64,000 nt of DNA, taken from positions 310,001 to 374,000 of the forward strand of contig NZ_JAVHJU010000076.1 in the NCBI RefSeq assembly GCF_031082405.1, in the 5' to 3' direction. Positions 18,199-26,452 of the stretch are shown here, piece by piece (position 1 is the first letter of the stretch; each line of letters opens with the position of its first letter). Under the pieces are notes generated by a model. That model searched no databases. It was not told the DNA's origin and worked only from the letters and a program-made list of their open reading frames with translations. The position numbers and the translations under genes are program-made. This stretch comes from Amycolatopsis sp. A133 (GTDB taxonomy: Bacteria; Actinomycetota; Actinomycetes; Mycobacteriales; Pseudonocardiaceae).

Positions 18199-18650
18199 TG
18201 CCTTCTCCCAAATAAGCTGCCTGGCGAGTCTTCCACGGGGAATTGAAGGCTTTTCAGATTTGCTGATCGGACGCCTTCCGGGGCCGCCGGTGGGCGAGGC
18301 GCTTGTGGCGCGCCGATTTCGCCGGCCGGTTCCACGCTAACCGACGGCTCGGTGAGCCTGCCACCGGAACATGATCATGATCGCCTCGACGGGTGAAGAC
18401 ACCACCGCGGCAAGCGGATCACCGCAGAATCCGGCCCCCCATTCGAGTCACCGACCGGCAATATACAGGAATGGGCGACCACGACGGTGCACTCGTCCAC
18501 CCGAATCCGCAGGAATACCGGCACGGAACCGGTGCCCGAGCGATCCGGGGCCGCGGTAACGCTTGTTTGATCGCCGAGGAGTGCGGGTATCCCGGCGCCC
18601 CGAAGCGAGCCACCACCACCACTTCGTGAGCCGGACCGGGCCGGCCGTCT
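18199..18650. other. 452-base intergenic region, no supportable gene
   Basis: Holds the promoter and ribosome site of the YVTN gene at its left end and is less GC-rich than its surroundings near 18200-18270. Short frames of 62-78 codons exist but lack ribosome sites and coding-like codon choice. Two small repeats are present: CATGATCATG (18370-18379) and GGCAC-N7-GTGCC (18520-18536). Confidence 0.5.
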
Positions 18651-18974
18651 TCAGCGGCGCGCGGTTCTGATGTCGTCCATGCGGGTCGAGCTGACCGTGA
18701 GGTCGCGGTACGGATACCCCTCGCGTTCCAGCAGATCCATCACCAGCAGCTCGGCCTCGTCGTGAGCCCGTTGTTCGGCGTCGTCGCCCGCGGGGACCTC
18801 GATCAGGACCCGGAAGCTGAACCCACCCAGGTGCCGGCTGTAGGTCAGCGTTCCCGCTTCGCTGAACGACAGGCCGGAAAGGTCGTCGTCGCTCGCGTTG
18901 GCCAAGAGCCTTTCGCGGACGGCCCCGGCCGGTCGGTCGAACTTGCCCCGGACGAGGACGCGGTAGGTCGGCAT
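18651..18974 (-). CDS. DUF6204 family protein
   Basis: 107 residues when started at ATG 18974. The pattern TYRVLVRGKF, then LSFSEAGTLTYSRHL, GFSFRVLIEVPAGDDAE and a C-terminal MDDIRTARR fits the small actinobacterial DUF6204 proteins, whose function is unknown. Intragenic frames upstream are not family-like, so the longer frame to 19076 is rejected. A 19-bp inverted repeat 85 bases upstream of the start matches one in the promoter of the neighbouring TetR gene, so the TetR protein probably controls this gene. Confidence 0.75.
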   Translation of the reverse strand: MPTYRVLVRGKFDRPAGAVRERLLANASDDDLSGLSFSEAGTLTYSRHLGGFSFRVLIEVPAGDDAEQRAHDEAELLVMDLLEREGYPYRDLTVSSTRMDDIRTARR

Positions 18975-19058
18975 GCGCGTCAGGGTAGCGAAACGCTTTC
19001 CGGAAGCGGACGGATTTTCTTCCCCCCGGCTGCGACCGCCGGCGACGGCGGGTCCGTC

Positions 19059-19077
19059 TGTGGCACCCAGTGCCACA
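19059..19077. promoter_or_regulatory. Inverted repeat, second copy of the TetR operator
   Basis: TGTGGCAC-CCA-GTGCCACA, arms of eight bases with a three-base spacer, lies between the tetR stop (19082) and the DUF6204 start (18974). It shares GTGGCAC-NNA-GTGCC with the site at 19851-19865. It could also act as a hairpin at the end of tetR, but no T-run follows. Confidence 0.6.
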
Positions 19078-19081
19078 GCCG

Positions 19082-19822
19082 CTAGGACGCGGGCCGGTCA
19101 CCGTCGGCGCCGAGCGCGGCCCGGACTTCGGCGACGACCTGCTGCAGCGGAGTCGCCGTGGTCATCACCGCGACCACCGTGGCCAAGTCTTCGCCCGCGG
19201 GCCGGAAAGCGTCGCCGACCAGCGCGAAAGCCTCGGCCGCACCGGTTTTGATGTCACCCTTCCCGCCGCTGCGCAGCCACCGGCGGAGCACGTGGTTGTT
19301 GGCCGCGGCGATCGCCGCCGCGATCACCGCCGCACGCAAGCTCGCCGCCTCGTCGCCGCGGTCCTCGAACCGCGCCTGCAGGTAACGCGCGAGGACGCGC
19401 TGGTAGCGGTCGACGGTCGCGACTTCCTTGTCCCGCAACGCAGGCACCGCGCGAGTCAACGCGAACCGCTTGAGCGACACGTCGAGGTCGGCGGCGTAGG
19501 AGTCGAGGACCAGCCCGACCGCGGCGCACGCCACCTCGACCGGGTCGCGCCCGGGGTCCGCGGCCGCGAACACCGCTTCCATCTCGGCCACGATTTCGTC
19601 GTGGTTGGCGAAGAGCACGTCGTCCTTCGTTTCGAAGTACCGGAAGAACGTGCGGCGGCCGACTCCGGCCGCGGCCGCGATCTCGTCCACCGTCGTGGCC
19701 TCGTAGCCGTTCGCCGCGAACAGGTCCACCGCCGCGGAGGCGAGCGCGCGACGCAGCCGCCGCCGGCCCGCCGGGGTCGCTCCGGCCCGGGCGGCCGGCA
19801 TGCGGCGTGGTGCATCGGTCAT
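19082..19822 (-). CDS. TetR-family regulator
   Basis: 246 residues from ATG 19822. The DNA-binding domain is at residues 20-65: ALASAAVDLFAANGYEATTV then EIAAAAGVGRRTFFRYFETK. The C-terminal part (ATVDRYQRVLARYLQARFED) resembles the TetR_C domain of MftR/AcrR-like regulators. Divergent from the 19913 gene with the 15-base repeat GTGGCACTGAGTGCC between them, and upstream of DUF6204 with a second copy, so it probably controls both neighbours and itself. Confidence 0.9.
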   Translation of the reverse strand: MTDAPRRMPAARAGATPAGRRRLRRALASAAVDLFAANGYEATTVDEIAAAAGVGRRTFFRYFETKDDVLFANHDEIVAEMEAVFAAADPGRDPVEVACAAVGLVLDSYAADLDVSLKRFALTRAVPALRDKEVATVDRYQRVLARYLQARFEDRGDEAASLRAAVIAAAIAAANNHVLRRWLRSGGKGDIKTGAAEAFALVGDAFRPAGEDLATVVAVMTTATPLQQVVAEVRAALGADGDRPAS

Positions 19823-19850
19823 GACGGGAAAGTTAGCAGCCGGGTTGCTA

Positions 19851-19865
19851 GTGGCACTGAGTGCC
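19851..19865. promoter_or_regulatory. Probable TetR operator in the divergent promoter
   Basis: GTGGCACTGAGTGCC contains a perfect inverted repeat GGCACT-G-AGTGCC. It sits 29 bases before the tetR start and 48 bases before the 19913 gene. The core is repeated at 19059-19077. Confidence 0.65.
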
Positions 19866-19912
19866 GTTAACCTGGGAGTCTCGCCCGCACGATCCCCCGG
19901 AAGGCGTCGACG

Positions 19913-20347
19913 ATGTCGTTGCAGCCGATCGAGCCCGTCACGCCGTCCGACGCCGTGTACCGGCGCCTCTTCGGCTGGCCGGTGAAGTGGCGCGGAGATC
20001 AGCCGTTCCTGGTTCTCGAGCACGGGATCTGCGCGGTGACGCTGCCCAAGATGAACGCCGCACCGGTACTGGGCCGGCTCGCCGCCACCGGGTGCCAAGG
20101 CCCGGCCGTCGTCGTGCCGACGCCACACGGGCAGCGGGTCGCGGTCCTGGCCGAAACCGACGGTCTCATCCCGCCGCAGTCGGCCCTCCCCCGGGCCGTC
20201 GAGGTGCTCGCGTGGGGAGCGCTGCTCCCCCTCCCGCCGGCTCCGCGACGCGGCGACTTCGGAACCGAGTGGCTGGTCGCGCCGGATCCGCAGCGGCGGT
20301 GGCTCCCGAGCCTCGACGCCGTCCTGGCCGGCATCCACCGGCAGTAG
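19913..20347 (+). CDS. Conserved actinomycete protein, function unknown
   Basis: 144 residues. Landmarks are FGWPVKWRGDQPFLVLEHG, AVTLPK, TGCQGPAVVVPTPHG and, near the end, WLVAPDPQRRWLPSLDAVLA. This arrangement is common in Amycolatopsis-type genomes in short proteins that resemble an eroded primase-polymerase-like fold, but I know of no tested function and no catalytic residues stand out. It is the divergent partner of the TetR gene and shares its operator region. Confidence 0.7.
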   Translation: MSLQPIEPVTPSDAVYRRLFGWPVKWRGDQPFLVLEHGICAVTLPKMNAAPVLGRLAATGCQGPAVVVPTPHGQRVAVLAETDGLIPPQSALPRAVEVLAWGALLPLPPAPRRGDFGTEWLVAPDPQRRWLPSLDAVLAGIHRQ

Positions 20348-20377
20348 CGCCCGGCCGGCACTCCGGCGGCGACCGGG

Positions 20378-20674
20378 TCAGCCGGCATGCAGGTGCTGCA
20401 GGCCGTTGATGATCAGCTCCACGCCGAAGGTGAATTCTTCTTCGAGGCGCACCGGCAAGGAGCCGGCAACGGCCAGGGTGGCCGGATACCGGTCCGGCGG
20501 CACGCGGTGGAAATGGGCCGCCGTCCGCTCCTGCTCCACGTGGTCCTGGGCGCCGGTCAGCTGGATCGCGAAGCCGAGGACGTAGCGGGCAAGGGTGGCG
20601 TAAGCGCGCGCGGCGAGGTGCGGCGGGAGTCCTCCGTCGAGCAGGACGGCGATGCCGCGTTCTCGCAGGACCAT
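20378..20674 (-). pseudogene. Remnant of a TetR regulator: C-terminal domain only
   Basis: From an ATG at 20674, 98 residues: RERGIAVLLDGGLPP, RAYATLARYVLGFAIQ and LEEEFTFGVELIINGLQHL fit the C-terminal ligand domain of TetR(class)-type repressors. The helix-turn-helix that should precede it is absent; the upstream frame (20675-20800) is not TetR-like. On the other strand, exactly from about 20671, a frame reading VRAVLIVRPDGNIGHVATR looks like the C-terminal end of a flavin monooxygenase, so this may be the scar of a deletion or rearrangement. Unlikely to bind DNA. Confidence 0.6.
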
Positions 20675-20869
20675 GGCGTTCGGGCCGTCCTGATCGTCCG
20701 TCCCGACGGCAACATCGGACACGTCGCGACCCGCGGCTTCCTCGGCTCGGCCCGCGCCGCCGTCCGCGCCATGACGCCGGGGGCCGGCCGATGGCCGCAA
20801 GGATCTTCAAGACGCGCGGAGCGGCCGTGGGCCAGGCTGGCCACCCAGCCCATGAAGGACAGGGGAGAA

Positions 20870-21328
20870 ATGGCTTCCATCAGCAAGGAAATCGTCATCG
20901 AGGCCGGCGCCGACGACGTGTGGGAGGTGATCGGCGACTTCGCCGCCGGCCCCTCACGCATGGCCCCGGGGTTCGTGGTGGACACCCGGGCCGAAGCCGG
21001 CTTCCGGGTGGTGACCTTCGCCGACGGCACGGTGGTCCGCGAGCGATGTGTCGATGTCGACGACGCCACCCGCCGGATCGTCTACTCGGTCGTCGACGGC
21101 ACCGTGCGACCGGAACACGACAACGCCTCCATGCAGGTCGTCGCCGACGGCGAGCGGCGGTGCCGGCTGCGGTGGACCCGCGATTTGCTGCCGGAGGAGC
21201 TCGCCGCACCGATGGCGCGGGCGATGTCGCGCGGCCTGGAAGCCGTCAAGCGGACCCTGGACGGAACCGGCGATCCGCACCCTCGCGAAACGTCGTCGTC
21301 AGCTCGCCCAAGCCGTCGATTCGGCTGA
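20870..21328 (+). CDS. SRPBCC-fold (polyketide cyclase-like) protein
   Basis: 152 residues from ATG 20870, preceded by AGGGGAGAA. The N-terminus SKEIVIEAGADDVWEVIGDF and the central VRERCVDVDDATRRIVYSVV are typical of START-like ligand-binding proteins of the polyketide cyclase/dehydrase group, and the final helix EELAAPMARAMSRGLEAVKR closes the pocket. The family fold would end near 21265; the last 20 residues run into the opposing FAH gene, which overlaps by 83 bases, so the true tail is unusual. Confidence 0.8.
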   Translation: MASISKEIVIEAGADDVWEVIGDFAAGPSRMAPGFVVDTRAEAGFRVVTFADGTVVRERCVDVDDATRRIVYSVVDGTVRPEHDNASMQVVADGERRCRLRWTRDLLPEELAAPMARAMSRGLEAVKRTLDGTGDPHPRETSSSARPSRRFG

Positions 21329-22100
21329 TCAGCACATCGTCCGGGGTCAGGTAGCGCGGTGGGTCCATCCGGTTGCCCACCCCGCCCGGGGTGCCGGTGA
21401 AGATGAGATCGCCGGGCAGCAGCGCGCAAATCGCCGACAGCCGGGACACCAGTTCCGGGACGCCGAAGATCATGTCTTCTATGGACGCACTCTGCACCAC
21501 GGACCCGTTGAGCAGGCACGTGATCGCGGCACCGCCGGGCAGTTCGTCCACGGTCGTCAGGTGGGGTCCGGTCGGCCCGAAGCCGGGGAACGACTTGGCG
21601 AGCGAAAACTGCGGTGGCTTGCCGAGCAGCTGCACCCGCCGCTCCGAAAGGTCCTGGCCGACCAAGAAGCCGGCGACGTGGTCGAGCGCGCGTTCCTCGG
21701 GGATCCGGTGCCCGCCCCGGCCGATCGCCGCCACCAGCTCGACTTCCCAGTCGACCCGGTCGCCCGGCAGCTCGACCGTTTCCCGCGGGCCCGCGATGCA
21801 GGTCGGGAACTTGGTGAACACCAGCGGGTCGGCCGGCGGTTCGAAGCCGGCCTCGGCCGCGTGCGGCGGGTAGTTGAGCGCCACCGCGAACACCTGCCGC
21901 GGCCGCGGGACGGGCGGCCCGAGCCGATCCGGGTCGACCGGGACCGAACCAGGCGGTGCGGAGCGGGCCCACTCGGTGAACGCCGTCCAGTCCGCCAGGA
22001 CGGCCATCGGGTCGGGGCCGAAGCCGCCGGCGTCGAAGACGTCGAGGGCGCGGTCGCCGGTGATCAGGGCGGCCCGGCCACCGACGTTCGCCAGCCTCAC
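21246..22100 (-). CDS. Fumarylacetoacetate hydrolase-family protein (third gene of the operon)
   Basis: 284 residues from GTG 22100, whose GTGA overlaps the stop of the preceding FAH gene. RLANVGGRAAL start, VFAVALNYPPHAAEAG, the metal-binding VDWEVELVAAIG (two acidic ligands) and later GPTGPHLTT and FTGTPGGVG are all family signatures. The enzymes cleave C-C bonds of acylpyruvates or related 1,3-dicarbonyls with Mg2+. The order of genes suggests action late in the same catabolic pathway as its neighbour. Confidence 0.9.
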   Translation of the reverse strand: MRLANVGGRAALITGDRALDVFDAGGFGPDPMAVLADWTAFTEWARSAPPGSVPVDPDRLGPPVPRPRQVFAVALNYPPHAAEAGFEPPADPLVFTKFPTCIAGPRETVELPGDRVDWEVELVAAIGRGGHRIPEERALDHVAGFLVGQDLSERRVQLLGKPPQFSLAKSFPGFGPTGPHLTTVDELPGGAAITCLLNGSVVQSASIEDMIFGVPELVSRLSAICALLPGDLIFTGTPGGVGNRMDPPRYLTPDDVLISRIDGLGELTTTFREGADRRFRPGSA

Positions 22101-22969
22101 CGCCACTGGCCGGCGGCCGGCGGCGGGGTGCCGTGGGCTTCTTCCCACGAGACGATCCGGTTGCGGAGCACGCCGAGCTTCTCGATCTCGGCCTCCACCA
22201 CGTCGCCGGGCTTGAGGTAGTTGTCCATGGGGCTCCCGGTGCTCGCGGCCACCCCCGCGACCGTGCCGGTCGTGATGAGGTCGCCCGCGCTGTAGACCTG
22301 CGGCGAGTGGTAGGCGACCAGCTGCGGGAGCGAAACCGACATCCGCGCGGTGTTCGACTTCTGCCGCACCTGGCCGTTCACCCGCAGCTCCATGTCGAGG
22401 TCGTGCGGGTCGCCGACCTCGTCGGCGGTGACGATGTACGGGCCGATCGGGCAGAACGTGTCGATCGCCTTGGAGAACGAGAACACCCCGGACTCCATCT
22501 CGCGGCGCTGGATGTCGCGGGCGGTGATGTCGTTGAACACCAGGTACCCGGCGATGTGCTCGGCCGCCTGCTCGGCGGTGAAGAACTTGCCGGGCTTGCC
22601 GATCACGACGGCCATCTCGAGCTCGTAGTCCAGCTCGTTCGTCAGGTGCGACGGGTACACGACCGGGTCGCCGGGGCCGATGATCGCGTCGACGTTCTGG
22701 AAGAACACGATGCCCTTGTTGACCGGGTGCGACCAGTTGACGCGGGCGAGGTCTTCGTGGTGCTCGCGGAAGTTCCCGGCCGTGTGGAAGAACTTCTTCG
22801 GCACGATCGGGGCCCGTAGGCGCACCTCCGACGCGCGGAAGCGGCGCCCGGTTTCGGGCACGCTCCCGCCGCGTTCGAAGAACTCGCGTGTCGAGGCGGT
22901 GTCGAGTTCCAGGACCAGGTCGTCGGCGAGGCGGCCGACCAGGCCGTCGTCGAAGGTCACGAGCTTCAC
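22097..22969 (-). CDS. Fumarylacetoacetate hydrolase-family protein (second gene of the operon)
   Basis: 290 residues from GTG 22969. FFHTAGNFREHHEDL, the metal site LDYELEMAVVIG, YLVFNDITARDIQRREM and ITTGTVAGVAASTG are typical of the FAH/2-hydroxyhepta-2,4-diene-1,7-dioate isomerase group; acidic metal ligands are all present. The gene overlaps the CMD gene (GTGA) before it and the second FAH gene after it. The pair is only moderately alike, so they probably act on different intermediates rather than being a recent duplication. Confidence 0.92.
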   Translation of the reverse strand: MKLVTFDDGLVGRLADDLVLELDTASTREFFERGGSVPETGRRFRASEVRLRAPIVPKKFFHTAGNFREHHEDLARVNWSHPVNKGIVFFQNVDAIIGPGDPVVYPSHLTNELDYELEMAVVIGKPGKFFTAEQAAEHIAGYLVFNDITARDIQRREMESGVFSFSKAIDTFCPIGPYIVTADEVGDPHDLDMELRVNGQVRQKSNTARMSVSLPQLVAYHSPQVYSAGDLITTGTVAGVAASTGSPMDNYLKPGDVVEAEIEKLGVLRNRIVSWEEAHGTPPPAAGQWR

Positions 22970-23535
22970 GGGCGCTCCACGGGGACGGTGACTCGGAAGA
23001 CGCGCAGCTGCAACGCCAGCGTCGCGTAGTAGCCCACCAGCGTGGTCAGCTCGACGGCCACGCGATTGCCAATGGCCGGCACGGTCTCGGCGTAGGTCAC
23101 GTCGTCGGCGTCGTCCTCGGTCAGCAGCGCCAGCACGAACCGCAGGGCGGCGCGCTCGACGTCGCCGAGGTCTTCCGGCACGGTCAGCGCGGCGATCGCG
23201 GCGAGCTGGGCGTCCGTCGCCCCGGCGGCGCGGGCGGCCGGTTCGTGCGCGTACCGCTCGAACGCGGCGTCCCAGCGCGCCGCCACCGCCAGGATCGCCA
23301 GCTCCCGCACGCGGGCCGGGAGCGCGGTTTCGTAGCGCACGGCCGCACCGAGCCGCTGCAGGGCCTGGCCGATCGGCGGCGCGAACAGCATGGCGTTGAA
23401 CGGCCCGGTCAGCGCGCCCTCGGCGTCGGTGAGCGGAAACGGGCCGCCCGCCCGCGGTCCGGCCGCGATGGCGTTGTGGAGGGCGCGCTGGTCGTCGTCC
23501 AGCCCTGCCGGGGTGAGCCGCGGGAGTCTCGTCAT
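22966..23535 (-). CDS. Carboxymuconolactone decarboxylase-family protein (first gene of the operon)
   Basis: 189 residues from ATG 23535; longer frames to 23592 run through the operator. AVRYETALPARVRELAILAVA is the CMD fold's signature helix; the peroxidase-type CxxC is absent, so it is not AhpD-like but a decarboxylase/hydrolase-like or unassigned member. It leads the minus-strand operon CMD-FAH-FAH, diverging from the SDR operon. TGCCGTTCAATGGCA sits 42 bases before its start. Confidence 0.87.
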   Translation of the reverse strand: MTRLPRLTPAGLDDDQRALHNAIAAGPRAGGPFPLTDAEGALTGPFNAMLFAPPIGQALQRLGAAVRYETALPARVRELAILAVAARWDAAFERYAHEPAARAAGATDAQLAAIAALTVPEDLGDVERAALRFVLALLTEDDADDVTYAETVPAIGNRVAVELTTLVGYYATLALQLRVFRVTVPVERP

Positions 23536-23576
23536 GCGCCGATCCCAGCACCACGTCCGGCGCGCGGACGACGAGC

Positions 23577-23591
23577 TGCCGTTCAATGGCA
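23577..23591. promoter_or_regulatory. Candidate IclR operator, divergent catabolic promoter
   Basis: TGCCGTTCAATGGCA, an imperfect inverted repeat (TGCCGTT/AATGGCA, six of seven pairs). Identical to 29495-29509 and 11 of 15 identical to the site at 30273-30287. Size and symmetry fit IclR-type sites. Confidence 0.6.
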
Positions 23592-23657
23592 CGACCGTTC
23601 CTTCCCGGCGAGCCGCGCGCCTACCGTCGCCGCCAGATCGGGAGCGAGGAGCGCAAG

Positions 23658-24395
23658 GTGGAGTGGCTGGGTCTGCGGGGCAAGGGCGCGCTGGTCGCCG
23701 GCGCGGGCGGGATCGGCGGCGCGGCCGCCCTCGCGCTCGCCGAGGCCGGGGCCGACGTGGTCGTCGCCGACATCGACGAGGAGCGCCTCGGCGAACTGGC
23801 CCGGCCGGGGGTCCGCACGCTCGTCGCCGACCTCAGCGACGCCACCGGCGCCCGCGACTGCGTCACCCGCGCCGACGCGCTGCTGGGCCGCCTCGACGTG
23901 TTCGTCCACGCGATCGGCGTCAACGACCGGCGACCGGTCCTCGACACCCCGGACGACGTCTGGCGGGCGATCACCGCGGTCAACGTCGACAGCGCGTTCC
24001 GGACCGGGAAGGCGGCGGGCGAGCTGATGGTCGCCCGCGGCTACGGCCGGATCGTCTTCCTCTCCTCGGTGTCCGGCCTGCTCGCCCACCCGCACCACGC
24101 GCCCTACGCGGCCGGCAAGGGCGCGGTCAACCAGCTCGCCCGGGTGATGGCGCGGGAGTGGGCCGCATCCGGTGTCACGGTCAACGCCGTCGCCCCCGGC
24201 TACACCGAAACCGGCCTCACCCACGCGCACCTGGAGAAGCCCGGCGTCCGCGACGGGCTCACCGCGCTCGTCCCCGCCGGGCGGCTAGGCACCCCCGAAG
24301 ACCTCACCGGCCCGATCTTGTTCCTCTGCTCCGACCAAGCCGCGTTCGTCACCGGGCACGTCCTGTACGCCGACGGCGGCCGCACCCTCGTCTGA
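23658..24395 (+). CDS. Short-chain dehydrogenase/reductase (first gene of the plus operon)
   Basis: 245 residues from GTG 23658, which has GAGGAG upstream. NAD(P)-binding GAGGIGGAAALALAEAG, Asp after strand two (VVADIDE, favouring NAD), HAIGVND for the NAG position, and catalytic Ser (SSVSG) with YAAGK. All catalytic residues are present. The C-terminal GHVLYADGG is typical of the classical family. A longer start at 23586 would pass through the operator and is rejected. Confidence 0.92.
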   Translation: MEWLGLRGKGALVAGAGGIGGAAALALAEAGADVVVADIDEERLGELARPGVRTLVADLSDATGARDCVTRADALLGRLDVFVHAIGVNDRRPVLDTPDDVWRAITAVNVDSAFRTGKAAGELMVARGYGRIVFLSSVSGLLAHPHHAPYAAGKGAVNQLARVMAREWAASGVTVNAVAPGYTETGLTHAHLEKPGVRDGLTALVPAGRLGTPEDLTGPILFLCSDQAAFVTGHVLYADGGRTLV

Positions 24396-24407
24396 AGGAG
24401 TTCCCCC

Positions 24408-25172
24408 TTGCGATTCACCGGCAAGACCGTCCTCGTCACCGGCGCCGGCACCGGGTTCGGCGCCGAGATCGCCGTCCGGGCGGCGGCCGAGGGCGCCGAC
24501 GTCGCCGTGCACTACCGCGGCTCCCGCGCCGGCGCCGAGCGCACCGCCGCCCGGGTCGAAGAGCAGGGCCGCAAGGCCTTCCTCGTCCGGGCCGACATCG
24601 CCGAGCACGCCCAGATCCGGCGGATGGCCGACGAGGTGTGGAGCCACTTCGGCCGGGTCGACGTCGCCGTGAACAACGTCGGCGACGTCGCCCGCGACCA
24701 GATGTCCTGGCGGGACCTCACCGAGGAATCGGTGGACCACGTCCTCGCCGTGGACATCAAGGGCACGCTGCTGTGCACGCACGAGTTCGGCGACCGGATG
24801 CTCGCCCAGGGCGGCGGCGCGATCGTGAACATCGGCTCGACGGTCGTCGCGCGCGGCAGCGCCCGCGCCCCGCAGTACGCGGCGGCGAAGGCCGGGATCA
24901 TCGGCCTGACCAAGTCGTACGCGCACGCGTTTGCGCCCACCGTCCGGGTGAACGTGTTCGCCCCCGGCTTCATCGAGACCGAAGCCACCCTCGGCCGTGA
25001 GGACTGGCGAACCGGCCGCGCGGACAAGCTGCGGAACGCGACCCCGATGGGGCGGATCCCGAAGCCCGAAGAGCTCGCCGGGGCCGCGTTGTTCCTCGCC
25101 ACCGAGGACGCCGGGCACATCACCGGCGGTTTCCTGGTCGCCGACGGCGGCTACACCATGATCGGCGCATGA
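24408..25172 (+). CDS. Short-chain dehydrogenase/reductase (second gene)
   Basis: 254 residues. It starts at TTG 24408, seven bases after AAGGAG, an unusual but well-supported start. TGAGTGFGAEIAVRAAAEG binds the cofactor; after strand two comes HYRGSRAGAERT, with Arg that favours NADP(H); NNVGD and catalytic Ser (NIGSTVVARG), Tyr-Lys (QYAAAKAG) follow. The cofactor preference differs from the first SDR, so the pair could perform an oxidation followed by a reduction (epimerisation) or act on different steps. Confidence 0.92.
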   Translation: MRFTGKTVLVTGAGTGFGAEIAVRAAAEGADVAVHYRGSRAGAERTAARVEEQGRKAFLVRADIAEHAQIRRMADEVWSHFGRVDVAVNNVGDVARDQMSWRDLTEESVDHVLAVDIKGTLLCTHEFGDRMLAQGGGAIVNIGSTVVARGSARAPQYAAAKAGIIGLTKSYAHAFAPTVRVNVFAPGFIETEATLGREDWRTGRADKLRNATPMGRIPKPEELAGAALFLATEDAGHITGGFLVADGGYTMIGA

Positions 25173-25192
25173 TCTCGTCAAGGAGGACGCAG

Positions 25193-26452
25193 ATGGCACC
25201 CAGGGTGGTCTTCACCGGCGGCCGGGTCTTCGACGGCACCGGCTCCCCCGCTGTCCCGGGCGACGTGATCGTCCGCGGCGACCGGATCGAGGCCGTCCGG
25301 CCCGGCGGCGGTACCGAGCTCGCGCCGGACGACCGGGTGGTCGACTGCCGCGGCGCCACGGTCATGCCGGGGCTCGTCGAGTCGCACTGCCACCTGACGT
25401 TCCCCTCGGCGGTCGGGCACCTCGACCCGTCGTTCAACCCGCCGCTCGACGTGAGCTTCTTCCGCAGCATGCCGAGCCCGGACGAGCACCTGGCGCTCGC
25501 CGAGCGCAACGCCCGGATCCTGCTCGACCACGGGTTCACCAGCGCCTACTCCGCCGGCTCGCTGACGCCGGTGCCGACCGAGGTGCGGCTGCGCGACCGG
25601 ATCGCCGCCGGGTTGACGGCCGGGCCCCGGCTGCGGGCGGCGTCGTTCGAGCGGGACAACAACCCGGTCCGGATGGGCCCGGACGGCCCGGTCCGGCAGG
25701 AGACCGGCCCCGGCGCCGTGCGCGCGTTCATCCGCGAGCAGGCGGACCTCGGCTTCGACAGCGTGAAGCTCTTGATGAGCAACGACGACGTCTTCTTCGA
25801 GGGCGGCTCGATGGTCACCCAGTACAGCGCCGAGGAGGCGAACGCGGCCGGCGAGCAGGCGCGGGAGTCCGGGGTGTGGCTCAACTGCCACGCCCAGTCC
25901 CCCGAGTCGATCAAGCTCGCGGTGCGGGCCGGGTTCCGCTCGATCTACCACTGCTCCTACGCCGACCCCGAGGCCGTCGACCTGCTGGAGGAGCACAAGG
26001 ACTCGATCTTCCTCTCCCCCGCCGTCGGCATCGTGTGGGCGAACGTCCACGAGGGCGCCGAATTCGGCATCGACGCCGCGATGGCCGAAAAGATGGGCTC
26101 GGTCAAGTCCCTGGAGGCGATGGAGCAGCTGTACCCCGAGCTGCGCAAGCGCGGGCTGCGGGTGCTGCCCGGCGGGGACTACGGGTTCCCGAACAACCCG
26201 ATCGGGCGCAACGCCCGCGACCTCGAGCTGTTCGTCCGGCTGTTCGGCTACTCGCCCGCGGAGGCGTTGCGGGCGACGACGTTCCACGGCGGCCAGGTGA
26301 TGGACCTGCCGGTCGGGCTGCTCACCGAGGGCTACTTCGCCGACGTCCTCGTGGTCCGCGGCGACCCGACGTCGGACGTCACGCTGCTGCAGGACCCGGC
26401 GAACCTCGTGGTCGTGATGCAGGGCGGCCGGTTCCACCGGGCGGGCGCGTGA
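25193..26452 (+). CDS. Metal-dependent amidohydrolase, imidazolonepropionase/prolidase-like (third gene)
   Basis: 419 residues from ATG 25193, six bases after AAGGAGG; the 24 bases upstream extend the frame but the ribosome site decides. TGGRVFDGTG begins the beta-sandwich; the metal-binding residues are in MPGLVESHCHLTF, FDSVKLLMSND (the Lys usually carboxylated), LNCHAQ, SIYHCSY and LPGGDYGFPN. Family members cleave amides, lactams or lactones. The next gene's GTG overlaps its stop (GTGA). The substrate cannot be read; an amide or lactone bond in the pathway is inferred. Confidence 0.9.
   Translation: MAPRVVFTGGRVFDGTGSPAVPGDVIVRGDRIEAVRPGGGTELAPDDRVVDCRGATVMPGLVESHCHLTFPSAVGHLDPSFNPPLDVSFFRSMPSPDEHLALAERNARILLDHGFTSAYSAGSLTPVPTEVRLRDRIAAGLTAGPRLRAASFERDNNPVRMGPDGPVRQETGPGAVRAFIREQADLGFDSVKLLMSNDDVFFEGGSMVTQYSAEEANAAGEQARESGVWLNCHAQSPESIKLAVRAGFRSIYHCSYADPEAVDLLEEHKDSIFLSPAVGIVWANVHEGAEFGIDAAMAEKMGSVKSLEAMEQLYPELRKRGLRVLPGGDYGFPNNPIGRNARDLELFVRLFGYSPAEALRATTFHGGQVMDLPVGLLTEGYFADVLVVRGDPTSDVTLLQDPANLVVVMQGGRFHRAGA

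Noticed and set aside
18520..18536. GGCAC-N7-GTGCC repeat as a third TetR site
   Set aside because: Spacer is seven bases against three in the two matched operators, so the half-sites would be on different helix faces.
18371..18629. Short plus frames in the 452-base gap
   Set aside because: No ribosome sites, no conserved motif, and they start in the CATGATCATG repeat.
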